64,000 nucleotides of DNA from Pyramidobacter piscolens (GCA_004558205.1 SFDM01000001.1:62001-126000), one strand, 5' to 3'; counted from the first letter of the stretch, positions 24,796 to 33,722 are shown. The notes: a model not told the origin generated them from the letters alone. Made by a program: numbers and translations.

Positions 24796-25557
24796 ATGAG
24801 CAGTATCAAACCGCTTCCCATCGGTACTCCCGACTTCCAGGACGTTCTTGAAAACTTCTATTACGTGGACATAACCCTGCTGATCAAAAAAGTGCTGGAC
24901 CGCAGAGCCAGCACGCTGCTCCATCCCCATCCCAGGCGCTTTGAAAAGACTGATCATTTGAGAGGCCAGTCAGGGGAAATATCGCCCATCTTTAGGTTTC
25001 CGCCCTGTGATTTCCCGAAGGTTGAAGGACATAAAATGCCAGGATTGTAAGAGCACCTACAGGGGTCTTCAGGGCACAATTTCCGACGAATATGATTGAT
25101 CGTCTGACTTGCTGAACAGCGATCAACTGACAGAAGGAAACAAGACATACTTCCATCGGATTCTTTCTAAAAAAGCCAACAGAGAAGAATATAAAGCCTC
25201 CCCTGCCAAGCTTTCGGATTTTCTCCAAAGATGATGCTTGTTTTAAGCATGCTCTTTTATAAAACACATAAAGTTAAATCAAATCGTGAAAATGGTCAAG
25301 AGCGCTTTGACTAGATGCTCTCTCCGCGCAAAAAGAATATCCCGGTTGTTATCTTAGAATTTAAACACGCGTCAACGCCGGCCCCCTACAGAAAAACTGC
25401 AAAAGAAGCCTTGCTGCAAATCGAAACAAAGAACTACGCCGCTGCGCTGCGACAAGAAAAGGTTCAGAAATTCTTTAGTTATGCCATATCCTTCTTTGGA
25501 AAGACGCGCTGGATTGAAAGCAGACTGGTCTTTTTTAGAGTTGCTTATAAAATTTAA
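24796..25557 (+). pseudogene. Decayed AAA-ATPase-like / PD-(D/E)XK nuclease gene
   Basis: Three separate stretches match one protein family in order. The N-terminal piece (24796 on) reads KPLPIGTPDFQDVLENFYYV...RRFEKT, like the ATPase start of this family, where the Walker A end is normally RRFGKT. A middle piece (about 25095-25230) reads LTEGNKTYFHRILSKKANRE...SDFLQR. The C-terminal piece (25254-25557) reads KVKSNRENGQERFD, then a TAG stop at 25312-25314, then MLSPRKKNIPVVILEFKHAS, the PD-(D/E)XK nuclease core. Frames change between the pieces and the ATPase centre is missing. The intact relatives are usually about 500 residues long. Confidence 0.8.
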
Positions 25558-25577
25558 TTTTTAGGAGAAAACAATCA

Positions 25578-26597
25578 ATGAAAATCATCGTCACAGGCGG
25601 CGCCGGCTTTATCGGCGGAAACTTCGTCCATTACATGCTGCGCCAGCACCCCGATTATCACGTGGTCTGCTACGACGCTCTGACTTACGCGGGCAACATG
25701 GAAACCTTGGCCAACGCAGCCGAGAATCCTCATTTCACATTCATCAAAGGCGACATCGCCAATAGAGAGCAGGTTTATGAGCTCTTTGAAAAAGTCCGCC
25801 CCGACGTGATCGTCAACTTCGCCGCCGAAAGCCATGTAGACCGGTCGATCCTCAATCCTGGACTGTTCCTCCAGACAAACGTCCTGGGTACGGGCGTACT
25901 GCTCGATGCCTGCCGCCAGTATGGTATCGCCCGATTCCACCAGGTCTCCACCGACGAAGTTTACGGCGACCTGCCGCTGGACCGCCCCGATCTGTTCTTT
26001 ACCGAGACCACGCCGCTGCATACCTCAAGCCCCTATTCCGCCTCAAAGGCCTCGGCTGACCTGCTGGTTCAGGCCTATCACAGGACCTTCAAGCTGCCCG
26101 TGACCATCTCGCGCTGTTCCAACAACTATGGGCCCTACCACTTTCCCGAGAAGCTGATCCCGCTGATCATCGCCAACGCCCTGGCCGACAAGCCCCTCCC
26201 CGTCTACGGCAAGGGAGAAAACGTGCGTGACTGGCTGTATGTGGAGGACCACTGCTCCGCCATCGACCTGGTCATTCACAAAGGCACGGAAGGCGAGATC
26301 TACAACATCGGCGGGCACAACGAGCGCACCAACCTGCAGGTGGTCAAGACGGTGCTGCGCGAACTGAACAAACCTGAAAGCCTCATCGCCTACGTAACCG
26401 ACCGTCCCGGCCACGACCGGCGCTACGCCATCGACCCCGCGAAAATTCACAAAGAATTAGGCTGGCTGCCCGCCACCACCTTCGACGACGGCATTCACAA
26501 AACCGTCCAGTGGTATCTGAACAACCAGCCCTGGTGGAAACACATCATCAGCGGGGAATATCAGGATTACTACAAGAAAATGTATGCAGGACGGTAA
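25578..26597 (+). CDS. rmlB: dTDP-glucose 4,6-dehydratase
   Basis: A 339-residue extended SDR enzyme converting dTDP-glucose to dTDP-4-keto-6-deoxyglucose, the second step of dTDP-rhamnose synthesis. It has the NAD motif TGGAGFIGGNFV, the STDEVYGDL segment carrying catalytic Asp-Glu, the YSASKASADLLV Tyr-x-x-x-Lys pair and RCSNNYGPYHFPEKLIP. ATG follows TTAGGAGA. RmlD is encoded next; rmlA and rmlC are not in the window. Confidence 0.95.
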   Translation: MKIIVTGGAGFIGGNFVHYMLRQHPDYHVVCYDALTYAGNMETLANAAENPHFTFIKGDIANREQVYELFEKVRPDVIVNFAAESHVDRSILNPGLFLQTNVLGTGVLLDACRQYGIARFHQVSTDEVYGDLPLDRPDLFFTETTPLHTSSPYSASKASADLLVQAYHRTFKLPVTISRCSNNYGPYHFPEKLIPLIIANALADKPLPVYGKGENVRDWLYVEDHCSAIDLVIHKGTEGEIYNIGGHNERTNLQVVKTVLRELNKPESLIAYVTDRPGHDRRYAIDPAKIHKELGWLPATTFDDGIHKTVQWYLNNQPWWKHIISGEYQDYYKKMYAGR

Positions 26598-26668
26598 TCC
26601 ACAGCCCATAGAAATCAGGACATCGGTTCTGCCGCGAAAACCACAAAAATAATCTGGAGCACACTCAT

Positions 26669-27517
26669 ATGAAAATTCTCGTCACAGGAACAACGGGGCA
26701 GCTCGGCTACGACGTCATGAAAGCCCTGGCAGAACGCCGCATCGAAGCCATAGGCGCCGGCCGCGGCGACTTTGATATCACCGACGTCCAAACTGCGCGC
26801 AGCTTCATCATAAAGCACCACCCCGACGCCGTGATTCACTGCGCCGCCTATACAGCCGTGGATAAAGCGGAAGAGGACGAAGACCTCTGCCGGCGCGTCA
26901 ACGTTGATGGGACAGTCACTATCGCCACGGTCTGCCGCGATATTGGAGCAAAGATGATTTACATCAGTACGGACTACGTTTTTCCAGGCACGGGACATCA
27001 GTTTTACGAGGTTGACGCCCCGAAAGGGCCGTTAAACCTGTATGGACAGTCCAAACTTGACGGCGAAGAGGCTGTGAAAAATCTGCTCCAGCATTATTTT
27101 ATCGTGCGCACCTCCTGGGCTTTCGGCTTTAACGGGGGGAACTTCGTCAAGACCATGCTGAGGCTCGGCAGGGGACGCAAGGAAATCAACGTGGTCTGCG
27201 ACCAGATAGGTTCCCCCACCTACACAGCCGACTTGGCGTCGTTGCTCTGCGATATGGTCGTCACCGACAAGTATGGGGTCTACCATGCCACAAATGAAGG
27301 CATTTGCTCCTGGGCTGAGTTTGCGAAGGAGATTTTCAGGCTTGCGGAATATGACACAAAAATCAATCCCGTGCCTTCATCGGAATATCCAACCAAGGCA
27401 TTGCGCCCGCTGAACTCGCGCATGAGCAAAAGAGATCTAGACCGGCAGAGATTTAAGAAATTGCCTACATGGCAAAATGCACTGAAACGATACCTTGTAG
27501 CTTTAGCCGAACTTTAG
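26669..27517 (+). CDS. rmlD: dTDP-4-dehydrorhamnose reductase
   Basis: A 282-residue SDR reductase performing the last step of dTDP-L-rhamnose synthesis with NAD(P)H. The TGTTGQLGYDV nucleotide motif, CAAYTAVDKAEED, STDYVFPG and YGQSKLDGEEAV (Tyr-x-x-x-Lys) signatures are intact, and the length matches the family. It follows rmlB by 71 bases and precedes a glycosyltransferase, so rhamnose is a probable component of the surface glycan. Confidence 0.94.
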   Translation: MKILVTGTTGQLGYDVMKALAERRIEAIGAGRGDFDITDVQTARSFIIKHHPDAVIHCAAYTAVDKAEEDEDLCRRVNVDGTVTIATVCRDIGAKMIYISTDYVFPGTGHQFYEVDAPKGPLNLYGQSKLDGEEAVKNLLQHYFIVRTSWAFGFNGGNFVKTMLRLGRGRKEINVVCDQIGSPTYTADLASLLCDMVVTDKYGVYHATNEGICSWAEFAKEIFRLAEYDTKINPVPSSEYPTKALRPLNSRMSKRDLDRQRFKKLPTWQNALKRYLVALAEL

Positions 27518-27659
27518 AGGGTTCCTAATCATTATGAACCCAGCTTTTTAGGACGCTCCCTCCCAGCCGTATTGAAAAAATATTTTTCAGCAAAACGTAT
27601 AGTCGTGCAGTCCATTTATAGAAAAAATTCTCTACAAAAAAACTTATGGAGGACAATGC

Positions 27660-28625
27660 ATGATCAGCGCTATCATTCCTGTATACAACGGAGAGCGTTA
27701 TATTAAAAGTCTGGTTAACGATTTAGAACATCAGACGTGCAAAGATTTTGAGGCTATTTTCATTAACGACGGTTCGCAAGATAATTCTTTGGACATGCTA
27801 AAGGAAATCCCAAAGAACGCTTCATTCAAAATGAAACTGATTACGCAATCTAATAAAGGTGTCAGTGCAGCGCGCAACGCGGGGCTCGATGTCGCCGCAG
27901 GAGAATTAATTACTTTTATTGATGTAGATGACAATATTTCAGTCAATTTATTTGAATACGCTTATAAAGCCGCCAGTCGCTGCGATGCTGACCTTTATGT
28001 ATTCAAAAGCACAGACAACCCTAAGAACTTATCCGGAAGTTTAGGTTCGATAAAATCGTACACTTCGCTTCTCTCATTAAAAATGTATCTTTTCCATAAA
28101 ATACAGCCTAGCGTTTGTGGGATTTTCGTTAAACGACAGCTTTTGAAAAGAGCTCGGTTAGGTTTCGCCGAAGGCTATAAATACTGTGAGGACTTGCATA
28201 TGGTGTGGAGGATTATGGCTTACGCCAAAAGAGTTGCTTCCGTCGACGCTGCCATATACATATACAATTCAAACGAGGGCTCAGCTATGAGACACTTTAC
28301 AGAAGACCGCTTTCATGCTGTATTACTCATGCAAAACCTCGAAGATTTTTTTCAAAAGCAAGCGCCAGAATTCTATCCTTTATATAAAAGATATGCTGTA
28401 GCAAGGGTATACTGGGCTTTGCTCTGGCAGTCGGCTTACTATTACTCCTGGGAAGAATTCCACGTTTATTACAAAGAAAAGGGATTTAAAAAACAACTTG
28501 AAAAGTTGTTGACCTTTAGAGAAATGAAAGTTGCAATTAGTTCGTTTGCATGCCTTTTATCGCCCAAGCTGTTCTACTATGCCGCACGTAAGTATGCGGA
28601 AAGAAGGTTAAAACCTCACAGATAA
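27660..28625 (+). CDS. Glycosyltransferase family 2 protein
   Basis: A 321-residue GT-A glycosyltransferase: IIPVYNGERYIKSLVNDLE at the start, INDGSQDNS, the NKGVSAARNAGLDVA motif and a DVDDN metal-binding DXD-type site near residue 89. The C-terminal third is basic and aromatic-rich, probably for membrane or acceptor contact. ATG follows TATGGAGGA. GC content is among the lowest in the window. It closes the polysaccharide block; the donor could be dTDP-rhamnose, but this is inference from position. Confidence 0.88.
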   Translation: MISAIIPVYNGERYIKSLVNDLEHQTCKDFEAIFINDGSQDNSLDMLKEIPKNASFKMKLITQSNKGVSAARNAGLDVAAGELITFIDVDDNISVNLFEYAYKAASRCDADLYVFKSTDNPKNLSGSLGSIKSYTSLLSLKMYLFHKIQPSVCGIFVKRQLLKRARLGFAEGYKYCEDLHMVWRIMAYAKRVASVDAAIYIYNSNEGSAMRHFTEDRFHAVLLMQNLEDFFQKQAPEFYPLYKRYAVARVYWALLWQSAYYYSWEEFHVYYKEKGFKKQLEKLLTFREMKVAISSFACLLSPKLFYYAARKYAERRLKPHR

Positions 28626-29136
28626 AAATCTTTATCTCTTACATCGGCACAACCGGCAGCTTCATAATGAAAACCTTTTTAGACGGCTAAAATTCAGAAA
28701 CAATTTATTTTTTGTTAATCAGCATGAAGTTAATTTTTTGCTTTATCCTGCGTTTCATCACTGTAAAAGGCCATCTAATAACGCCTCTGAGCCAGCGTAA
28801 CCACCCGCTCACCCCAAGCGGTAGCCTTTGACAGAGTGGATCATTGAAGTGTACCCTTTGTCAAAGACACATAAAAAACTTTTAGAAATATTGTCTGAAA
28901 AAATCTCTGCGGCGCGATAAGGAATGCCGCAGGCTACCGCTTCGATAAATTTTTGCTGTTTGCGCAATGACCTCTTTGATCACAGCGAATCAGCGCGCCA
29001 TCTTGAGGGTATAACTTTAAAGAGGTACCCAAGAACACATTATATTCCTTTCTCCTGCCCCTCAAAACTTTTATGTTTGGGCTAAGTTTTGGCAGAATTT
29101 TTTTAGAATCTCTTATCACATTTTCTTCACTCCGCT
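28626..29136. other. 511 bp region without an intact gene
   Basis: No complete gene is supported. On the minus strand, a 61-codon frame (28934-29119) is followed in another frame by about 45 codons including EAVACGIPYRAAEIF, which vaguely recalls the donor-binding end of a glycosyltransferase. This could be the remains of one more glycan gene, but the evidence is thin. Confidence 0.35.
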
Positions 29137-30366
29137 CTACACCACCTGAAACAGATAGAACTTGAGATACTCCGTTTCGGGCACGCCCCAGAGGATGGGG
29201 TGGTCGGGAGACTGCTGGCGGACTTCTATTTGGCGGAGGGAGACTTTGGCGTCCTGAGCCGCGCTGAAAAGCATCTTCCTGAAAAGCTCGTCGGTCATAA
29301 AGTGGGAGCAGGAGCAGGTGGCCAGATAGCCGCCGCGGGGCAGCAGCTTCATGGCCTTGAGGTTGATCTCCTTATAGCCGCGCGCCGCGCCGTCTACGCT
29401 GCGGCGCGATTTCGCGAAAGCCGGCGGGTCCAGGATGATCATGTCGTAATCACCCCTGCCGCCCTGCGCCATCTCGGTCAGCAGGTCGAACACATCGGCG
29501 GCCTGAAAGGTCATGCGGTCGAGGAACCCGTTCAGCCCGGCGTTATGGCGGGCCATCTCCACGGCGCTTTCCGAGATGTCCACAGCGCAGACGCTCTCCG
29601 CCCCGCCCCGGACGGCGTTCAGGGCAAAGGAGCCCGTATGGGTGAAGCAGTCCAGCACCCGCAGGCCCTTGCTGATACGCGCCACGGCCTGGCGGTTGAA
29701 CTTCTGATCCAAAAAGAACCCCGTCTTCTGCCCTTCCACAAAATCCACGTCGTAGAGCACTCCGTTCTCACAGATGCGGGCCGTCCGCCGGTCCCCCAGC
29801 GACAGGCCCTCCAGAGGATATTCACTGTGATACTGCGGCAGGCCTTCAAGCGCGCGGATCGCCACGTCGTTGCGCTCGTAGATTCCCGAGATACGCTGCC
29901 TGTCTTCTTTGAGCAGGCGGCACAGCATGGGAAAAAGCTGCTCTTTAAGGCGGTCCATGCCCAGCGAAAGCACTTCCGCCACCAGCACGTCGTCGAATCG
30001 GTCCACAATCAGGCCGGGAAAACAGTCCGAGTCGCCGAAAATCAGGCGGCAGCATCCATACTGATCGCCCATGACGGCTTTGCGGTAGTCCAGCGCGTAG
30101 GCCAGGCGGCGCTCGAAAAAGGCGTCGTCGAACCGGTCGTTAGCGTTGGTGGAGATCAGGCGCACGCGGATTTTGGAGTGGTCGTTCACGTATCCGGTGC
30201 CGAGAAAGCGGCCGCCCGTGGCGAAGACGTCCGCCAGATCTCCGTTTGTATATGTGCCCTGAACGTCGGTGACTTCTTCGCCGTACACCCAGGGATGCCC
30301 GCTCTTGACGCTCCGCTCCGCTTTGGGCGTCACCGTAAAGCGGGGAAAAGTCCGTTCCTGTTTCAT
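29137..30366 (-). CDS. rlmI: 23S rRNA cytosine-C5 methyltransferase RlmI type
   Basis: A 409-residue class I SAM-dependent RNA methyltransferase. The N-terminal PUA domain (about 1-80, containing KSGHPWVYGEEV), a central EEHD-like region and the C-terminal Rossmann domain (VLDCFTHTGSFALNAVRGGA, then LDPPAFAKSR) match RlmI/YccW proteins, which methylate C1962 of 23S rRNA. The thiol-rich CSCSHFM segment near the C-terminus is the usual catalytic cysteine region. The start ATG has AAAGGAACG upstream. Transcribed alone, towards the glycan block. Confidence 0.92.
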   Translation of the reverse strand: MKQERTFPRFTVTPKAERSVKSGHPWVYGEEVTDVQGTYTNGDLADVFATGGRFLGTGYVNDHSKIRVRLISTNANDRFDDAFFERRLAYALDYRKAVMGDQYGCCRLIFGDSDCFPGLIVDRFDDVLVAEVLSLGMDRLKEQLFPMLCRLLKEDRQRISGIYERNDVAIRALEGLPQYHSEYPLEGLSLGDRRTARICENGVLYDVDFVEGQKTGFFLDQKFNRQAVARISKGLRVLDCFTHTGSFALNAVRGGAESVCAVDISESAVEMARHNAGLNGFLDRMTFQAADVFDLLTEMAQGGRGDYDMIILDPPAFAKSRRSVDGAARGYKEINLKAMKLLPRGGYLATCSCSHFMTDELFRKMLFSAAQDAKVSLRQIEVRQQSPDHPILWGVPETEYLKFYLFQVV

Positions 30367-30505
30367 TTTATATCGTTCCTTTCATGTTTTTTCCGTCTTT
30401 TACGACAGAAAAAAGTCCGTTCTTCCTCAAAAGGAGGCGTGCAGCGTGAAAGCGCCGCCTGTCGCAGAGCTTGAACCACGCTTGTCATAACACTAGGAGG
30501 TATGT

Positions 30506-31591
30506 ATGATGAATTTCTGTTTCCGAACAGCTTTTGCCTGCGCCGCGCTGTGCTGCGCTCTCGCCTTTCCGGCGGCCGCTTCGGCGCGTGGGAACGCCGT
30601 TCCCGGCCAGTGTCTTGTGGACCTGCATCTGCACCTGGACGGCTCTCTGTCGCTTGAAACCGCGCGCGCCCTGGCGGCGATGCAGAACCTCCCGATTCCC
30701 TCGGGAGACGCCGAATTAAGGGCGCTGCTGCAGGCTCCCGAGAACTGCGCCAGTTTGAACGACTACTTGAAATGCTTCGACTTTCCCCTGACGCTGCTCC
30801 AGACGAAGGAGGCCATCAGCGAAAGCGTCTTCCGCCTGAAAGAAGAACTGAAAGCCCAGGGGCTGATTTACGCCGAGATCCGATTCGCGCCGCAGCTGCA
30901 CACCGCGAAGGGACTGACCCAGGAGGAGGCGGTTCTTGCCGCCATGGAGGGAAACCGCCGCTCCAGCCTGAAATCGGGCCTCATCCTGTGCTGTATGCGG
31001 GGCCCCGACGTCGGAGAGAAGAACATGCTGACGGCCGAGGTGGCCGGAAGGTATCTCGGAAAGGGCGTCTGCGCCATCGACCTGGCCGGAGCGGAAGCTC
31101 TCTTCCCCACTGCCGGTTTCGGGCCGGTCTTCGAATATGCGCGCGAGCGCCGGATCCCTTTCACGATTCACGCTGGCGAGGCCGACGGGCCGGAAAGCGT
31201 GCGCGCCGCCCTTTCTTTCGGCGCAAAGCGCATCGGGCACGGCGTGCGTTCCTGCGAAGACCGCGAACTTATGGCTGAGCTGGCCAGGGAAAGGATTGCG
31301 CTCGAGCTGTGCCCCACGAGCAACCTGAACACAAAGATTTTCGCAAAGATCGAGGACTACCCTCTCATGGAGTTTCTGCGGGCGGGCGTCCCCGTGACGA
31401 TCAACACCGACAACATGTCCGTATCGAATACGACGGCGCGCCGGGAGCTGCAGCTGATCGCCGATACCTTTCAGCTCGGCGCGGAGGCTGTGAAGCAACT
31501 GCTTCTCAACGCGGCGGAGGCAAGTTTCACCGATCGCGGGACGAAGGCGGAACTGATTCAAAAAATAGAAAGGACCTTCGCTTCGCATTAA
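30506..31591 (+). CDS. add: Adenosine deaminase with signal peptide
   Basis: A 361-residue amidohydrolase-type adenosine deaminase that converts adenosine to inosine and ammonia. The metal-binding HLHLDGS, the IHAGEADGPESV (His-Ala-Gly-Glu) motif, GHGVRSC and NTDNMSVSNT (Asp ligand; most relatives have NTDDP) are present. Unusually, the first 28 residues form a classical signal peptide (ACAALCCALAFPAAASARG), predicting a periplasmic enzyme that would salvage external nucleosides. Start: ATG 30506 after CTAGGAGG; 30509 is equally possible. Followed by its own terminator. Confidence 0.9.
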   Translation: MMNFCFRTAFACAALCCALAFPAAASARGNAVPGQCLVDLHLHLDGSLSLETARALAAMQNLPIPSGDAELRALLQAPENCASLNDYLKCFDFPLTLLQTKEAISESVFRLKEELKAQGLIYAEIRFAPQLHTAKGLTQEEAVLAAMEGNRRSSLKSGLILCCMRGPDVGEKNMLTAEVAGRYLGKGVCAIDLAGAEALFPTAGFGPVFEYARERRIPFTIHAGEADGPESVRAALSFGAKRIGHGVRSCEDRELMAELARERIALELCPTSNLNTKIFAKIEDYPLMEFLRAGVPVTINTDNMSVSNTTARRELQLIADTFQLGAEAVKQLLLNAAEASFTDRGTKAELIQKIERTFASH

Positions 31592-31651
31592 CGGGGCCTG
31601 AACTTGGATATCCGCGCGCTCGAAGGATTTCATTATATCATTGAAGCCCAG

Positions 31652-31678
31652 GTCCGCCCATTGGGCGGAGCGTTTTTT
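31652..31678 (+). terminator. Terminator after adenosine deaminase
   Basis: Short stem TCCGCCCA/TTGGGCGGA followed by GCGTTTTTT. It separates the deaminase from the thiamine riboswitch transcript. Confidence 0.7.
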
Positions 31679-31736
31679 CCGGCATGAATTGACAGAGCCC
31701 CGAAAAAAGAGGATAATTACACCCAGCAGAATAATA

Positions 31737-31837
31737 ACTCCGGGGGAGCGCAGGAACCGTTCGCGGTTCTGAAAGCTGAGAGGAAGGGCATACCTTCGAC
31801 CCCATACCTGATCCGGCCAATACCGGCGTAGGGAGCG
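31737..31837 (+). ncRNA. TPP riboswitch upstream of thiW
   Basis: The conserved thiamine diphosphate aptamer elements are visible: ACTCCGGGGGAGC at the 5' side, CTGAGAGGAAGG, ACCTTCGACCC, then ACCTGATCCGGCCAATACCGG and CGTAGGGAGCG. A terminator hairpin follows about 20 bases on, so control is probably by transcription attenuation when TPP is abundant. Confidence 0.95.
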
Positions 31838-31857
31838 AGGATAGAGGAAAAAGTGCG

Positions 31858-31891
31858 GCCCCGCTCACAGTCAGGTGAACGGGGCTTTTTT
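31858..31891 (+). terminator. Riboswitch-linked terminator
   Basis: Stem GCCCCG(CT)CAC / GTG(AA)CGGGGC followed by TTTTTT, placed between the TPP aptamer and the thiW start. It is the likely expression platform. Confidence 0.8.
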
Positions 31892-31926
31892 CTGCGCGTT
31901 CAAAATAGACAGCGGAGATGATTAGA

Positions 31927-32460
31927 GTGAACAAAACACAGAGTTTCAACAAGAGCGTGCTGAACAGGGCCGTTTTAGCGGGAGTGCTAGCTGCGGCTGG
32001 CGTCGTGCTGTCGGTGGTCTCGGTTCCCATGGGGCCCACAAAATGCTTTCCCTTTCAGCACAGCATCAACGTTATTGCCGGCGTCCTTCTGGGGCCATGG
32101 TGGGCGCTGGGCGCCGCCTTCGTCACGAGCATGATCAGGAACATGGCCGGCACGGGCAGCCTTTTCGCCTTTCCGGGAAGCATGTTCGGCGCCTTCTGCG
32201 TGGGAGCGGCCGCCCGCGCGCTGCCTCAGCGGTGGAAGATCGCCGCGGCCTGCGCCGAACCCTTCGGCACCGGCATCGTGGGCGCCTGGGTCAGCGCTTT
32301 AGTCGTGGCCCCTATGATGGGCAAGAGCCTGGGGTTTGCGTTCTTTTCCACGTCCTTCCTGATGAGCAGCGTCCCCGGGGCGCTGATCGGCGCGGGAGTG
32401 CTCTACTGCCTCAGAAAAAGGATCCTGAGCGGCCAAACCGTCAAGACGAACGCCCAGTAG
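31927..32460 (+). CDS. thiW: Energy-coupling-factor S component ThiW
   Basis: A 177-residue membrane protein with about five or six helices, matching ThiW, a thiamine-precursor (probably thiazole) binding subunit of ECF-type ABC importers. The motif GPTKCFPFQHSINVIAGVLL and the FVTSMIRNMAGTGSLFAFPG segment are typical. I chose GTG 31927 because AGCGGAG lies 9 bases before it; an in-frame ATG at 31918 directly abuts that site. It is controlled by the TPP riboswitch upstream. The ECF ATPases and T-subunit are not in the window. Confidence 0.9.
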   Translation: MNKTQSFNKSVLNRAVLAGVLAAAGVVLSVVSVPMGPTKCFPFQHSINVIAGVLLGPWWALGAAFVTSMIRNMAGTGSLFAFPGSMFGAFCVGAAARALPQRWKIAAACAEPFGTGIVGAWVSALVVAPMMGKSLGFAFFSTSFLMSSVPGALIGAGVLYCLRKRILSGQTVKTNAQ

Positions 32461-32484
32461 ACAGGGCGTCGCGGCCTGACAGGC

Positions 32485-32652
32485 GATTCGGGGTTGATAA
32501 TTTAGGTCTTGTTTTTCCTTTGCGCCCTTTCTGTTCAGCATCTTTGCGTTGAAATCCTTTGACTTTGATCTTCGGTCCGGCATGAAGCACGTTGAATGCG
32601 AATTAATATAAGGTCAAATGGTTTCAACGCTAAAGGCGCGATGGAGAAAAAG
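32485..32652. repeat. Dispersed inverted-repeat element, copy 3
   Basis: Contains GATAATTTAGGTCTTG followed by TTTTTCCTTTGCGCCC, then ATCTTTGCGTTGAAATCC, then a tail with GATCTTCGG and GCACGTTGAATGCGAATTA, and finally a short outward copy TTTCAACGCTAAAGGCGCG. The first and last pieces match the copy at 62950-63172 in shared blocks. No gene lies in this gap. Confidence 0.65.
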
Positions 32653-32659
32653 TATGAAA

Positions 32660-32711
32660 ATAGGGCGAGGCCCGTCCGGCGGAAAACTCCGCCGGACGGG
32701 CCTCGCCCTAT
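32660..32711 (-). terminator. Strong hairpin between convergent genes
   Basis: A stem of about 23 bp (ATAGGGCGAGGCCCGTCCGG and its complement). On the minus strand it is followed by a U-rich tract (TTTTCATACTTTTT). It can stop transcription of the unknown gene at 32733, and perhaps thiW from the other side. Confidence 0.75.
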
Positions 32712-32732
32712 CGCCTTTTGGGCCGACGTGGA

Positions 32733-33722
32733 TCAGCGGCTTTCGAGCATCTCCTTAATGGAGAGGTAAAGAAGGTTATCGAAGACCGAGACGGGTTTGC
32801 CGGGGTCGCAGAGCAAACCGCCGGAACCGAACTGCGCTTCCATGGCCTCGAGGGTACGGCGGGAGAGATCGTGACGCCCTGTCCGCGCGAGCACATAGGC
32901 GGCCAGAGCCGCGGACGCCACGGAAGCGTTCTCGCTCTTCACAAGGGCCCCGGGGTCGCCGCCGATCAGTTCCAGAAGGCGGTCCATGCTGCGCAAGGGC
33001 ACAAAACCGCCGTCGATCAGATGGACCATCATCCACATGTACTCGGTGGATGTCACGTCGGTGCTGGTGTAATGCCGCTTCTCCACGTTGTAGTTCTGGC
33101 GGGGCTTCTCGCCGCCGCTGCCAGCCAGCAGGATGCCCAGAGACCTCTGCGCCACGGGCTCCCATCGGGGCATGAGGCTTTGAAGCTTGAGCAGCAGCTG
33201 CACGTCCACAATGCTCAGGTTCAGGAAATAGCTGGGCTCGTAGATGCTGTAAATTTGAGAGACCCGCTCTTTCCAGGTAGCGCCGTCGATCAGCACGTCG
33301 TGATACACATTGTGGCGCAGAATCCGTCCGGCGATTTTCAGAGCCTTGGCGTGATAGGACTCTTCATTCCACAGGACCGCCGCGTCGAGAAGCACCCGGC
33401 AGGCCTGCAGGTCCACGCCCGTGCTGTTTTCCCAGGCCAGAGGCTTTAAAGAACTGTCCAGCCTCGTGTAAAGCAGCGTCAGAGGGGATTGGAAATAGCG
33501 GACCAGAATGGCGCAGAGCTTGTCAAAGCGGACGCGGTCTCCCTGAAGGAGGCGCAGCTTCATCTCCTGAACGACCACGTCCGAAGAGAAGGTCCTTCTG
33601 CCGGGGACCTCGGGCAGAATCCCCTCGGGCGAGCGGCACTCTTCCAAAGCGCTCTCCACGGAGGCCTCCGCCGGCAGAGCAAACGCAGCGATCAGCAGAC
33701 ATAGGCACAACAGTTTTTTCAT
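32733..33722 (-). CDS. Exported protein of unknown function, helical-repeat type
   Basis: A 329-residue predicted secreted protein with signal peptide MKKLLCLCLLIAAFALPAEA. The mature part is mostly helical with repeated hydrophobic pairs (for example AKALKIAGRILRHNVYHDVL and ASAALAAYVLARTGRHDLS), vaguely like the alpha-alpha toroid of glycoside hydrolase family 8-type proteins; I do not see a convincing catalytic motif. ATG 33722 is preferred over GTG 33728 because GAGGGG sits 7 bases before it. It lies 71 bases downstream of thiT on the same strand, so it may share the thiamine riboswitch transcript. Function unknown. Confidence 0.75.
   Translation of the reverse strand: MKKLLCLCLLIAAFALPAEASVESALEECRSPEGILPEVPGRRTFSSDVVVQEMKLRLLQGDRVRFDKLCAILVRYFQSPLTLLYTRLDSSLKPLAWENSTGVDLQACRVLLDAAVLWNEESYHAKALKIAGRILRHNVYHDVLIDGATWKERVSQIYSIYEPSYFLNLSIVDVQLLLKLQSLMPRWEPVAQRSLGILLAGSGGEKPRQNYNVEKRHYTSTDVTSTEYMWMMVHLIDGGFVPLRSMDRLLELIGGDPGALVKSENASVASAALAAYVLARTGRHDLSRRTLEAMEAQFGSGGLLCDPGKPVSVFDNLLYLSIKEMLESR

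Noticed and set aside
28934..29119. A 61-codon minus-strand frame after the glycan block
   Set aside because: No start site or conserved motif; at most a remnant of a decayed gene, noted under the intergenic entry.
29200..30474. A 424-codon plus-strand frame opposite rlmI
   Set aside because: rlmI on the minus strand has complete PUA and methyltransferase motifs; the opposite frame has none.
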